Below, piece by piece: positions 49,826-59,397 of a DNA stretch of 64,000 bases. Made by a program: the position numbers and the translations under genes. The notes under the pieces are model-generated. The model worked only from the letters and a program-made list of their open reading frames with translations. It was not told the DNA's origin and did not search any database. This stretch comes from an uncultured Gammaproteobacteria bacterium (GTDB lineage: Bacteria; Pseudomonadota; Gammaproteobacteria; UBA6429; Thiohalophilaceae), in assembly GCA_913064945.1 (NCBI GenBank), contig CAJYAN010000005.1, forward strand, positions 62,001 through 126,000, read 5' to 3'. Every line of letters begins with the position of its first letter. Positions within the stretch are counted from its first letter, which is position 1.

Positions 49826-49977
49826 GCCTAAAGAAAAACCCCTTTTAAGCCGATACAATAATAAGAAATACTATTAAGATAAAATTCTAAGCCATTACTT
49901 TTATTGAAATTTATACTATAGTCTAAGGTGTAATGCATACAAAAAATAATATGATACTTCGCATCAGAGGCGATCTG

Positions 49978-51777
49978 ATGCGAGCGCGAGGGCTGGGACT
50001 GTTCGTTGTCTTACTGTGCCTGTCGCTGTCGGCCTGGGCGGTGAAACCGGCCGATGTCAGGACGATTATCGATATCTCCGGTAGCATGAAGAAGAATGAC
50101 CCGAAAAATTTACGCAAGCCGGCACTGCGTTTATTAGTGAGCCTGATGCCAAATGATACCCGTGCCGGTGTCTGGACGTTTGGCCAGTACGTCAATATGG
50201 CGGCCAAGTGGGGTAAGGTGAATGATGCCTGGAAGGCGGAGGCCCTCAAGGCGGCGGATAGTATTAATTCCCGTGGACTGTATACCAATATTGAAGCGGC
50301 GCTACGCCGCGCGACGAAGGGTTGGGAAAAACCTGACAGACGTTATCGCCGCCACCTGGTCCTGCTAACAGATGGTTTCGTGGATATCGGTAAGGACCCA
50401 GCCGTCAATGCAGAATCGAGACGCCGGATCTTGCAGGAGATCCTTCCCCGGCTAGAGGCCAGTGATGTCACCATCCATAGTATTGCGCTCTCAAAGAATG
50501 TCGATTTTGAGCTACTGTATGCCCTGTCCGGAGCCACCGATGGTTGGTATGAAAGGGTCGATGATTCGGCGCAGCTACCACGGGTGTTTTTACGTATTTT
50601 TGAAAATGCCGTCATGCCGGATGCACTGCCGCTTAGAAATAACCGCTTCAAGGTCGATAAATCAGTCAGTGATGTTACCGTCCTGCTATTTCGAAAGGAT
50701 AGTAAGTCCACTACCACGCTCATTTCGCCCGATAAAAAATCGATGACCGCCACGTCGCACCCCGATTTCGTAACGTGGCAGCATGAACAAAATTATGACC
50801 TGATCAATATCAAACAACCCGTAACAGGAGAATGGAATATTAAGGCCGATGTGGACCCGGACAACCGTGTTCTGGTCGTCACCAATCTTCAACTGGCCGT
50901 AGACAAGTTACCAACCAATCTGATGATTGGCGATCGTTTTGAAGTCAGGGCCAGACTGCAGGAAAACAATAAAACCATAGTGCGCGAAGATTTGCTTAAG
51001 CTTTTACAGTTTGAAACAACACTAAAGGTAGCGGATTCAAAGGCAGAAAAGTTGGTGATGCTGGATGATGGTAAAGGTGCCGATGTTCTGGCCGAGGACG
51101 GTGTATATAGTGCGAGCGTGTCTGCCTTGAGCAAACCAGGAAAATATGAAGTGGTCGTGCGTGTTGGGGGGGGCGTCGTGGAGCGGGAATATCGTCATAC
51201 GATGAATGTCTATGATACGGCGGCGAACATTGAAATCATAGCAGGAGACGATGGTTTTGAGTTCCATATCATTCCCTATGCTGGATTGTTGCGTACTGAG
51301 AGTGTCTCAATGCAAATTCGCCTGCCAGATGGCAAAGTTCTGAATCTTCAGCAACTGGACGAAAATACCTGGGTCGCCAAAGTTCCAAAAAGCTATGCAG
51401 GTAAAACGGCGCAAATTATGTTGACTGGGACACGTTATAATAATCAGAGCCTGACGCAAGAATTTGAGGAAAAAATTGCAGCAACGCATGGTAAGTTGCC
51501 TTTGAAGCTGGCGTCGCTCAAAAAAGAAGCCGACAAAAAAATAGAAAAGACGCCAAGCGTACCGCCATCGCATGTGACTGATAAAAAACCTGAGAAGAAG
51601 AAAGCGATATCGCATTCACCGGCAGTCAAGAAAAAAAGCTTTAACTGGACGCGCGTATTGATTCTGATCGCAATTATTAATGCCGTTCTGGTGATTGCTG
51701 GCGGAGCGGGCTATTTTTTCTGGAAAAAACGCAAAGTTACCCAGCTCGCAGAAGAAGATAAGGATATGGCGCTATGA
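49978..51777 (+). CDS. vWA-domain membrane protein (TIGR03503-like)
   Basis: 599 residues. A signal peptide (MRARGLGLFVVLLCLSLSAWA) is followed at once by a von Willebrand A domain with MIDAS motif DISGSMKKND (D32 in this numbering), SRGLYTNIEAAL and LLTDGF. The middle holds Ig-like beta domains; a Lys-rich linker (KKPEKKKAIS) leads to a C-terminal helix (VLILIAIINAVLVIAGGAGY) and a short cytoplasmic tail. The protein is thus periplasmic and anchored at its end. The start at 49978 has AGAGG seven bases upstream; an in-frame ATG 15 codons earlier has a weaker site. It overlaps the next gene by four bases. Confidence 0.85.
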   Translation: MRARGLGLFVVLLCLSLSAWAVKPADVRTIIDISGSMKKNDPKNLRKPALRLLVSLMPNDTRAGVWTFGQYVNMAAKWGKVNDAWKAEALKAADSINSRGLYTNIEAALRRATKGWEKPDRRYRRHLVLLTDGFVDIGKDPAVNAESRRRILQEILPRLEASDVTIHSIALSKNVDFELLYALSGATDGWYERVDDSAQLPRVFLRIFENAVMPDALPLRNNRFKVDKSVSDVTVLLFRKDSKSTTTLISPDKKSMTATSHPDFVTWQHEQNYDLINIKQPVTGEWNIKADVDPDNRVLVVTNLQLAVDKLPTNLMIGDRFEVRARLQENNKTIVREDLLKLLQFETTLKVADSKAEKLVMLDDGKGADVLAEDGVYSASVSALSKPGKYEVVVRVGGGVVEREYRHTMNVYDTAANIEIIAGDDGFEFHIIPYAGLLRTESVSMQIRLPDGKVLNLQQLDENTWVAKVPKSYAGKTAQIMLTGTRYNNQSLTQEFEEKIAATHGKLPLKLASLKKEADKKIEKTPSVPPSHVTDKKPEKKKAISHSPAVKKKSFNWTRVLILIAIINAVLVIAGGAGYFFWKKRKVTQLAEEDKDMAL

Positions 51778-52523
51778 GTGAGGCGGTCACCAGCTTACTT
51801 GTCATTTTTTCTGAAGCTGCAGTTTTGCTGACTATTGTTATTAGTCTTATTATCTTTTTCGTTATTCGCCGCGGTCGACGTGACAAGGTTCTGGCGAAAA
51901 CGCTTGTAGAGTCAATTAAAAAAAATGAGTCTCAGCGAATTGAACGACTCAGAGAAATACTCGAAAAAGTTCATCATCTGGACGAGGCATCGGCGAAACA
52001 CGGAGTTGTTGAGATTCTTAATTGCGAAAAAAACCTGTACTCGCGCATTATTAAACTATTTCTCGGTCGCGATCGAAACGGCATCACTAAAATCAATAAA
52101 GATGTCGAATCATTAACAGAAAGCTATCGACAACTTGCGAAGGTCGTGGAAGCAGGTGAAGTTGAAAAATACCACTCTGAAGATAACCCGCTGATACAGG
52201 CGCAGTTGCGGACTCAGCTTAAGAAGCTAGAGAAAGAAAATACCCGTCTGGAGCGCGACTTGAATGAAGCGATGGAGTCGATGGACTCCATGTTGAAAGA
52301 GTATACCCTGATGTACTCTGGCGGTGGTGGAAAGCGTGATGGTGTAAAACACCTTGAAAATGAACTTAGTCAGCTTAAACAGAAAATAGCCAAGTCTCAC
52401 GTTGACGCCATGGATGAAGGTAGTGATGCTGAAGAAGTGGATGCCGACGATAGCAGTGGTGTACCCGATTTGAATATTGCAACGGAAGCGATATCGGCTG
52501 ACGGTAAGAAAGAAAAACAATAA
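51774..52523 (+). CDS. Membrane-anchored coiled-coil protein, unknown
   Basis: 249 residues. One N-terminal helix (EAAVLLTIVISLIIFFVI), then RRGRR facing the cytoplasm, and long charged helices (about 35-70 and 140-180, NTRLERDLNEAMESMDSML) predicted as coiled coil. Acidic, Ser/Asp-rich tail. Start overlaps the vWA stop (ATGA), so the two are made together; the vWA protein outside and this one inside the membrane suggests an envelope-spanning complex. Function unknown. Confidence 0.75.
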   Translation: MSEAVTSLLVIFSEAAVLLTIVISLIIFFVIRRGRRDKVLAKTLVESIKKNESQRIERLREILEKVHHLDEASAKHGVVEILNCEKNLYSRIIKLFLGRDRNGITKINKDVESLTESYRQLAKVVEAGEVEKYHSEDNPLIQAQLRTQLKKLEKENTRLERDLNEAMESMDSMLKEYTLMYSGGGGKRDGVKHLENELSQLKQKIAKSHVDAMDEGSDAEEVDADDSSGVPDLNIATEAISADGKKEKQ

Positions 52524-52899
52524 ATAAAGCAACTTTTTAATTCTGCATGTTAAAACACCCATCTGAAAATGAGGCTACCTGGCTGGGCAACGCAGGATTA
52601 TCTCTGACTACTAAACCAAACGTTTTGGCAGAGATTTAAAATCGAAATTTGCCTAAAGTCGATAATGGATCATCTTCGTAGTCAACATACCATCGGGTAA
52701 TATACCTTGGCGCTTATCCATCCCTGATGGTCAATAGTCACAAAAGTAATCCTGGACGGCGATATAGCCACTTGTGCCACAGAGCGAAATTGTCCTGATT
52801 TCCGTATTCTGTAGAAGATTTAGAAAATTGTGGTGAAACGTAGAGGAAAAGTACTTAACGTGCACCATAAATAACGATAGAATCCAACAGGTGTTTCAA
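52524..52899. other. Intergenic gap before the EAL gene
   Basis: About 370 bases without a convincing gene, hairpin terminator or known riboswitch. Confidence 0.5.
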
Positions 52900-53664
52900 A
52901 TGTCGAGCAACCTTGTTCGACTGTTGTTTGAAAAGAGATATTACATGTTCGAGCTTGCGGCTGGTCAACTGGCTAGTGTTATTGAAAATAAGCGTTACGG
53001 AGTTGAATATCAGCCTCTAATCTGTATCGATTCCGGCGATATTGTTGCCTATGAGGGTCTGGCACGATTTTACCTTAGTGATGGCACTACACTACCTCCC
53101 AATATTGTTTTTAATTCACTCAGAAATAACCTGAAGCATCTGCGTCAGGTCGAGCATGAACTCAAGTCTATCCAGATTGATTTTGCACCAGCAGGGTATG
53201 ACTTATTTATAAATTTAGATCGTCACGCCTTCGCCCATATCATCGATATGGACAACGACCCGCTTATCAAGTTACTCCAGAGTCATCGTAATCTCGTGGT
53301 CGAGCTTATTGAAAACATGGATATTCATGATGCCCGGGCCAGCGTTGCTTTGCAGGAGGTTCTGCGTGCCCGGAATATTCCTACCGCGCTGGATGATATC
53401 GGGGCGAGCCATAGCCTGATTTCACTGGAGGTTCTACCGTTAGTCAACTATTTAAAATTTGATCTAATCTGGTTAACGCGATTACATCGTCAGGAATATC
53501 AGAGTTTATTTGCAGTGTTGCTCGAATATGCCGTGCAGAATAACAAACCATCGATTCTTGAGGGTGTTGAAAGTGCTGAAATGGCTGAACTGGCAAGGCG
53601 TTACCCCGTGGACTATGTACAGGGATTCTTATATCGGGATCTATTCAAGGCGCACCGTTTCTAA
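52900..53664 (+). CDS. EAL-domain c-di-GMP phosphodiesterase-like protein
   Basis: 254 residues, almost only an EAL domain. The signature is YEGLARF (ExLxR kept), followed by FINLDRHAF (Asn ligand), ELIENM (Glu), LDDIGASHSL (Asp pair), LKFDLIWL (Lys), LEGVES (Glu) and VQGFLYRD (Gln). The metal and substrate residues are therefore kept and activity is plausible. AGG lies nine bases before the ATG at 52900; GTG at 52891 is an alternative. Stops four bases into the convergent DyP gene. Confidence 0.85.
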   Translation: MSSNLVRLLFEKRYYMFELAAGQLASVIENKRYGVEYQPLICIDSGDIVAYEGLARFYLSDGTTLPPNIVFNSLRNNLKHLRQVEHELKSIQIDFAPAGYDLFINLDRHAFAHIIDMDNDPLIKLLQSHRNLVVELIENMDIHDARASVALQEVLRARNIPTALDDIGASHSLISLEVLPLVNYLKFDLIWLTRLHRQEYQSLFAVLLEYAVQNNKPSILEGVESAEMAELARRYPVDYVQGFLYRDLFKAHRF

Positions 53665-54539
53665 AACAGCGCACACAAGTCCAGCTTTCCAGCAGTCATC
53701 GGTGGGCACCAGTAGTAGTTGCCGGTGATTGGCTGGCTAAACTTGAATAGGCCATCAGTGACTCCGTCTTCAATCCCTAACATTCGCTTGAGTACTGCCT
53801 CGTAGGCGTCAAAAGATTGCCCAAAGGCAACAAACATGAGACCTGCCTCCATGCCCTCTGTCCATGGCATAGAGCGACGTAGCATAAATGCTTCAGGCTC
53901 AAAGCTTTCCTGCGCGGCACGTTTGACATGTGCCGACTCAGGTGCCTCATCAAATTCTTCATTGTTGTGTTGGTGTCGGCCGAAGACATTGTCCTGTTCC
54001 GAGGTGGTCATTTCCTGAAAGTAATCCAGGTCATGTAGCCACTGTTGCACAGCGACAAAGCTCGATCCGTCGATACCCGTACTGACGCCGCTGGTGATGG
54101 CCGCGGCAATGGCGGCATCGCCCTGCGGGTTTTCGGTGCCGTCGATATAGCCGGTCAGGTCGCGACTATCACTAAACATGAAGCTATCTATGACATCGAT
54201 CATTTCAAAGTCGCCGGCGAGGACCTGTTGAATACGACGTGAGCGATGCAAGACCTCACCACGGTCATCGCCCCGACACCAGCACCAGAGTGCGGCCGGC
54301 GTCGAAGGAACCTCAATGCCCGGACCGGTCAGTGTCGGAAAATTACGCATGCCGGGGATTGTCTTGCCAATGGCATTGAGTAGGGACTGGCCGATGCCGA
54401 GGACAGTGGAATGACCATCTATTATTTCCTGTACTGCCTGCAAACCTTGCAGTGGGTCCATTGTAGGTTTTAGCTTAAAGGCTAAATAGCGCGACAGATG
54501 GGGAAGGGGGGCGAGAATGCCACTCTGGTGCCGGGACAT
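53661..54539 (-). CDS. DyP-type haem peroxidase
   Basis: 292 residues from the ATG at 54539, which has AAGGA upstream; a longer frame adds 26 unsupported residues. The distal motif lies in LTGYIDGTENPQGDAA (GxxDG), with haem-pocket Asp. FVAVQQWLHDLDYF and GLMFVAFGQSFDAYEAVLKRM are the YfeX-like family blocks. No signal peptide, so cytoplasmic. Third gene of a peroxide-defence block with oxyR and the Prx-Grx fusion. Confidence 0.92.
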   Translation of the reverse strand: MSRHQSGILAPLPHLSRYLAFKLKPTMDPLQGLQAVQEIIDGHSTVLGIGQSLLNAIGKTIPGMRNFPTLTGPGIEVPSTPAALWCWCRGDDRGEVLHRSRRIQQVLAGDFEMIDVIDSFMFSDSRDLTGYIDGTENPQGDAAIAAAITSGVSTGIDGSSFVAVQQWLHDLDYFQEMTTSEQDNVFGRHQHNNEEFDEAPESAHVKRAAQESFEPEAFMLRRSMPWTEGMEAGLMFVAFGQSFDAYEAVLKRMLGIEDGVTDGLFKFSQPITGNYYWCPPMTAGKLDLCALF

Positions 54540-54621
54540 AATTTTCCTTGCTAAGTTAGCGATAGAAGCGTGTTGAAGTAGATATACTGAAGCGTAGAGA
54601 CTACAAAGTCTTGGCAAAATT

Positions 54622-54652
54622 TACCACCCCGATCCTGTGGACGGGGGTGGTA
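54622..54652 (-). terminator. Hairpin after the Prx-Grx gene
   Basis: ACCACCCC at the minus-strand 5' side pairs with GGGGTGGT across a 14-base loop; only AAATTTT follows, so termination is probably partial and DyP may be read through. Confidence 0.5.
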
Positions 54653-54657
54653 TAAAT

Positions 54658-55401
54658 TCAGGCCGCTTGATATTCGGTCAGGTATTGCTCCAGCGCTTCC
54701 GAACCTCCAATGTGAACACCATTGATAAACACCTGCGGGACGGTTGACCTGCCCGACACCGCGCGAAGGCTCGCCTCGGTGTAGTCACGATTCAGGATCA
54801 GTTCTTCGTACTGAATGTCCGCGTCATTCAACATACCCTTGGCACGCACACAGTATTCGCAACCTTGACGGGTGAAAATGCTGACATCCAGTGGCCTGGC
54901 GGCATTTGGTGCGATATGTGCGAGCATGGTGTCCGCATCCGAGACCTCAAAGGGGTCGCCCGGTTTGTTCGGTTCGATGAACATCTTTTCGATAATAGCA
55001 TCTCTGACCAGCATGGAGTAACGCCAGGAACGCTCACCAAAGCCCAGCTCGTTTTTCGGTACCAGCATTCCCATGCCGCGACTGAAATCGCCGTTACCAT
55101 CAGGCATAAAGGTGATGTTGTCGGCGTTCTGTTCCTTCTGCCACTCGTTCATGACGAAGGCATCGTTGACCGAGATGCAGATGACGTCGTCTACACCGTG
55201 TTTCTTGAATACAGGCGTTAACTGGTTGTAACGCGGGACGTGGGTCGATGAACACGTCGGGGTAAACGCGCCGGGTAGCGAAAATACGATGACGGTTTTA
55301 CCTCTGAATAGTTCATCCGTTGTAACGTCGCACCACTCATGATTGCGACGCGTACGGAAAGTGGTTGCTGGTATGTTCTGACCTTGTCGATTCTCTAACA
55401 T
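54658..55401 (-). CDS. Peroxiredoxin-glutaredoxin fusion (PGdx)
   Basis: 247 residues. The Prx5-type domain has its peroxidatic Cys at residue 50 in [17 protein letters not shown]-terminal glutaredoxin carries CEYC at 181-184 and [15 protein letters not shown]. The fusion reduces peroxides with glutathione in one protein. Directly downstream of oxyR, which likely controls it. Confidence 0.95.
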   Translation of the reverse strand: MLENRQGQNIPATTFRTRRNHEWCDVTTDELFRGKTVIVFSLPGAFTPTCSSTHVPRYNQLTPVFKKHGVDDVICISVNDAFVMNEWQKEQNADNITFMPDGNGDFSRGMGMLVPKNELGFGERSWRYSMLVRDAIIEKMFIEPNKPGDPFEVSDADTMLAHIAPNAARPLDVSIFTRQGCEYCVRAKGMLNDADIQYEELILNRDYTEASLRAVSGRSTVPQVFINGVHIGGSEALEQYLTEYQAA

Positions 55402-55495
55402 GTTCTTGTCTCCATCTGTTGGGGGTAAATGAGGCGATGGAAGAATTATCCGTCAGGACGATTAATAGATAAAATCGTTTGATACAATAATTCTG

Positions 55496-55510
55496 ATTGT
55501 TATTAACAAT
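55496..55510. promoter_or_regulatory. Possible OxyR/LysR-type operator
   Basis: ATTGTTATTAACAAT is a perfect inverted repeat with the T-N11-A geometry of LysR-family sites. It lies between oxyR and the Prx-Grx gene, about 95 bases before the latter's start. OxyR binding is inferred. Confidence 0.4.
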
Positions 55511-55542
55511 GATAAGCCGCGCCCTTGGGGTAGGTAAGGACG

Positions 55543-56499
55543 CTACTTCTTCGGTCTGGCGTTTTTCTTCACGGGAGGCAGTGGGCCGATTCTTTGTACA
55601 GTATTAGGCAGGTGGCCGAGGATGATACTGGAAAAGGCCTGCAGGGCCGCTATTCGAGGGAAGCTGCTACGGTAGACGAGCGTGGCCCGCCGTACGGCAC
55701 TGGTCATGTTTAGCGGCTGCGCGACCACGCCACTACCGCCGGTCCAGGAGCCACGCATGGCAAGTGCGGGTACCAGGGTGATACCAAATCCGGCCGCGAC
55801 TAACTGGAGCAGGGTCTCGAGACTGGCGGCACGCAGGTCCGCCATCTCCCCCCGGGTCTGGCGCTGTTTTAGGTGGCAGACCTCCATTGCCTGGTTGGCG
55901 AGGCAGTGGCCCTCGGCCAGTAAGAGCAAGTTTTCCGCTTCCAGGTCACGTCGGGTAATTTTATCTTTGGTGTAAAAGGCGTGTTTTCGTGGATACGCCA
56001 CCCAGAAGGGTTCATCGAATAAAGGAATGGCCTCGAGCCCCTGCTCCTCGACCGGAGTGGCAAGCAAGGCGGCATCGATCTCGTGGTTGTACAGGCGCGT
56101 TAACAGGATGTCGGTTAGCTCCTCGGTTAAGACCAGTTTCATTTGCGGGTGGTGCTTCTTTAATGGTGCCAGGATTAGCGGGAGTAAATAGGGACTGAGT
56201 GTAGGTATGGCACCTATACGCAATGGGCCAGCAAGAGGGTCTTGCTGGGCGCGGGCCAGCTGCTGAATGACATCGGCCTGTTCCATGATTTGGTGTGCGT
56301 GGCTGAGGATTTCCCTGCCAACAGGGGTGATTTCGACGGAACGGTTATTGCGTTCGAAAATAGTGACGTTCAGCTCATCCTCAAGCTTTTTGATCTGGCC
56401 ACTGAGGGTCGGCTGGCTGACAAAACAATGCACCGCCGCTCTGCCAAAGTGGCGGGTCTCGGCGACAGCAATGATGTATTTTAGATCGCGTAAATTCAT
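55543..56499 (-). CDS. oxyR: Hydrogen peroxide sensor OxyR
   Basis: LysR-family activator, 318 residues. N-terminal helix-turn-helix (FGRAAVHCFVSQPTLSGQIKK). The redox pair is C199 and C208 in EGHCLANQAMEVCHL, the same positions as in E. coli OxyR. Clustered with the peroxiredoxin and DyP genes. Confidence 0.94.
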   Translation of the reverse strand: MNLRDLKYIIAVAETRHFGRAAVHCFVSQPTLSGQIKKLEDELNVTIFERNNRSVEITPVGREILSHAHQIMEQADVIQQLARAQQDPLAGPLRIGAIPTLSPYLLPLILAPLKKHHPQMKLVLTEELTDILLTRLYNHEIDAALLATPVEEQGLEAIPLFDEPFWVAYPRKHAFYTKDKITRRDLEAENLLLLAEGHCLANQAMEVCHLKQRQTRGEMADLRAASLETLLQLVAAGFGITLVPALAMRGSWTGGSGVVAQPLNMTSAVRRATLVYRSSFPRIAALQAFSSIILGHLPNTVQRIGPLPPVKKNARPKK

Positions 56500-57112
56500 A
56501 GCCAGGCAGTCTCGTCTGCAATGATAGATTTTGACGATGGGTTGAGTATAAACAAACGATTCTAAAAATCAATTTAGCTGGCGTTGACCTGACATCGGTC
56601 GCGGTGGTCCTGGCGTAGAGTCTGATACAAGTCTTTAATGGTTTAGGCAGTTCGTACGCGAGTTTTACACTGGCGAGCTGGTGGCAAATAAAGGCAGCAT
56701 CATCGAGTCGCTGGTACCGCTATATATTGATATTTGTGCTAAATTTTATTTGAAGGCCGGGTGATTCGAGGGATAACATATAAAGCGGAACGAAGGTGAT
56801 ACATCTGGATAAAATGTTCAGAGATGATGACACGATGGTGACTTGTATTATGGTTGATAAACCGGATTGATTAGCGTTTGAGGAAGAAGACATATAGCGT
56901 AACAGTCTGGCGCGATTTCAGGTCGAGACTGAAAATCAAGCCACGGGTAAGGCCGTTATACTATACCCAAACAGGGAGACCACCGGGTTGACAGTGTCGA
57001 TATTAATGTCGATGCTGTACGCATTACATTGAGTCCGGTTAATCGTGAGCAGAAAACATCGGTTGTCAGAGACTATCTGGATATCCCGCTAGCATCACAT
57101 GAGTGAGTATTA
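56500..57112. other. Gap with unrecognised coding-like remnants
   Basis: About 610 bases between oxyR and the receiver gene. An open stretch at 56639-56764 on the plus strand, ending ESLVPLYIDICAKFYLKAG, has no start codon. A second stretch ending at 57106 (VDINVDAVRITLSPVN) looks frameshifted against an upstream piece (LARFQVETENQATGKAVILY). Both could be gene debris; neither was identified. Confidence 0.4.
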
Positions 57113-57463
57113 ATGAAAGAAAACTTAAAAAAAATTCTACACGTTGAAGACGACAAAGATATTCAGCAGTATATCGCAACAGTATTGTCAGACAGCGCAG
57201 AAATCACACCTGTCTCCACCATCAAAGCGGCAAAAGCGGCGCTCTCAAATAATACATATAAGCTTGTTATCGTCGACCTGATACTCCCGGATGGTTCCGG
57301 CACGGGGCTTGTTCTCGATCTTGCCGAGCAGTACCCCTCCCTGCCAGTGATTGTATTCTCTAGTCATGAAATTACCGATACGATGCGTAATGTAAGTCGA
57401 GTTTTTGTCAAAGGTAGATTTCGAAATCAGGAACTGATCGATACCGTGCACAAACTCTGCTGA
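57113..57463 (+). CDS. Single-domain response regulator
   Basis: 116 residues, receiver domain only. Acidic pair in HVEDD, phospho-acceptor D55 in VIVDLILPDGSG, and the conserved Lys in VFVKGRF. No output domain and no kinase next to it, so its partner is elsewhere. It stands isolated between decayed regions. Confidence 0.85.
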   Translation: MKENLKKILHVEDDKDIQQYIATVLSDSAEITPVSTIKAAKAALSNNTYKLVIVDLILPDGSGTGLVLDLAEQYPSLPVIVFSSHEITDTMRNVSRVFVKGRFRNQELIDTVHKLC

Positions 57464-57624
57464 ACTTATCGTGTAAACGTCGCCGCCAGGTATAAAGAAG
57501 GCATAGTGTCCATTATTGAATACCGAGGGCTGTCCCTGATAATACTCACTCCCGTAAAGTTACGACATAAGGTCTGTTATTGCTAATATGGTTATGTGAC
57601 ATAGTCAGATGGTGACTTGCCAGA

Positions 57625-58414
57625 TCACCGCTCTTGGTTTGCGGGCTGACCAAATAAAAACAACCACGCGTATCCCAACAGACCGGCGAGCAGTGAGGCA
57701 AACAGGAGACTGGCCTTTGCCAATTCTGATAATTGCGGCAGGTCGATGAAGCTCAGGTTGGAGATAAATATTGACATGGTAAAGCCGATACCACCGAGAA
57801 GTCCGATACCAAGCAAGTGACGAATGGCCATCCCCGGCGGTAGACTGCCCTATCCGATTTTCAGCATTAACCGGCCAAACAGGGTAATGCCCATACATTT
57901 GCCCACCACCAGAACCATAATAATGTCGACAGAAAGAGGCTGGCTGAACAGGTTAATGAAAGTTTCGGTATTGAGGGCGACTCCGGCATTGGTCAGGGCA
58001 AAAATGGGTAGTACTAACAGTGATACCGGGTGTTCCAGGCCATTCTCCCAGCGTTGTAGTGGGGTTGTACTTTTCTTGGCCGTCTCTTCAACGGTTGCAA
58101 GTACCGCGTGTTGTTCACTCTCAGCCAGAATAGGCGTCGTGTGGTCGGGGTGTTTTTCGAGGTCCTCCAGCTGATTGAGCAGGCGATGCACATGGCGTAA
58201 AAACCACTGTTTACCCTTTTTCGGGCGTGCGGGCACGGTGAAGGCTACCAGGATGCCAGCGATGCTGGCATGTATCCCCGACATCAGCATGGTATACCAG
58301 ACAAAGACCCCTATTAGCAGATAACTGGAAAGGCGTGACGATAGAGGAAAACGTTTGTTCTAGAGGTTTTGCAATATCATCACTTGACGCCTCCATGCGA
58401 CGATTGTGTTGCAT
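57625..58414 (-). pseudogene. nhaA: Broken Na+/H+ antiporter NhaA
   Basis: Pieces of one NhaA gene lie in order on the minus strand. The first about 30 residues (EASSDDIAKPLEQTFSS) are in one frame and run into a deletion near 58330 that removes roughly 180 residues. The next piece continues in another frame from GVFVWYTMLMSGIHASIAG to GRLMLKIG. There a TAG stop interrupts it, and the C-terminal part (SLPPGMAIRHLLGIGLLGG) follows in the same frame to 57625. Three separate lesions make it non-functional. Confidence 0.88.
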
Positions 58415-58483
58415 GATAATTATTCCTGCCGGTATTGCAGTGAAAGGTTTGGCGTGATAACTCCAAATGTAAATGTCATGAGG

Positions 58484-59383
58484 TTATCTTTTTCCCAGGA
58501 TGTGATGATTCACATTATCGCCATATCGACACTGGTGTGCGTGAAATTTTTTATCTGTCTGCTGGATATTGCCTTTAAATCGAGGATCCTGTGGTCGCTC
58601 ATGACTATTAATATAGTAGGCAAGGTCCCATGCCTGCTGCACGCTGAGTGTACCACCCTGACCTAGAGGCATATTGGCATGGATAAAGCTGGCGGCAGTA
58701 TTAATACGATGCATACCGGCACCCCAGTTAAAGGAATTTTTACCCCACAGAGGAGGGAAGATATATTGGCCGTTCTTTTGGGTACCCTTGCCGTTAGCGC
58801 CATGACAAATAGCACAATTGTTTTCGAAGGCAATTTTGCCTCGCGCAAAGTCAGGGGCCTTTGGTGGTTTTGCGATCTTAGGATAGCCACTGCCAGGCAT
58901 GTTGATATTGGTGGGCGCGCCAGTGGCCAGCCAGAAGGAATAACTCATGAGTGCCTTGAGGGTCTTACTGTCTGTGGGAGGAGGTGTGCCATTCATGCTA
59001 TAGCGAAAACAGCCCTGGAATCGTTCAGCAATGGTATTGACCATTTTATTTTTACCGCGATATTTGGGATATTTGACCCAGGCGGCCCATAACGGAGCTG
59101 AATTAGCGAGTCGTCCTGCATCCAGATGACAATTGACACACTGCAATTTATTTCCGACATACTTGCCAGCATATTGCCCAGTATGCTCGAATATATTTTT
59201 ACCCAGCGTAACCATTTTTCCAAACTGATTGTTCGGTATGTCTTTTTCCAGTGGAGGTTGAAAATACTTTACCTTAATAACGGCGGGTGTTGAGCCTGCA
59301 GGTGTGGGATTTTCACCAGCCAAACATATGCCAGGTACAATACTTAAAAGTAATAGTAGTATTCCAGATTGTGAAGTCATCAT
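58484..59383 (-). CDS. tsdA: TsdA-like thiosulfate dehydrogenase (dihaem cytochrome c)
   Basis: 299-residue periplasmic protein with signal peptide ending CLA. Haem 1 site CVNCH at 82-86 within LQCVNCHLDAGR; C125 in QGCFRYSMNG is the likely axial Cys ligand known from TsdA. Haem 2 site CAICH at 200-204. YIFPPLWGKNSFNWGAGM and IHANMPLG are TsdA-typical. TsdA joins two thiosulfates to tetrathionate. It follows a second dihaem cytochrome by 14 bases. Confidence 0.85.
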   Translation of the reverse strand: MMTSQSGILLLLLSIVPGICLAGENPTPAGSTPAVIKVKYFQPPLEKDIPNNQFGKMVTLGKNIFEHTGQYAGKYVGNKLQCVNCHLDAGRLANSAPLWAAWVKYPKYRGKNKMVNTIAERFQGCFRYSMNGTPPPTDSKTLKALMSYSFWLATGAPTNINMPGSGYPKIAKPPKAPDFARGKIAFENNCAICHGANGKGTQKNGQYIFPPLWGKNSFNWGAGMHRINTAASFIHANMPLGQGGTLSVQQAWDLAYYINSHERPQDPRFKGNIQQTDKKFHAHQCRYGDNVNHHILGKR

Positions 59384-59397
59384 TCCAGTACTCCTTG

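Noticed and set aside
52540-52640. c-di-GMP riboswitch before the EAL gene
   Set aside because: No GEMM core or tetraloop receptor pattern could be matched; only scattered G/C-rich words.
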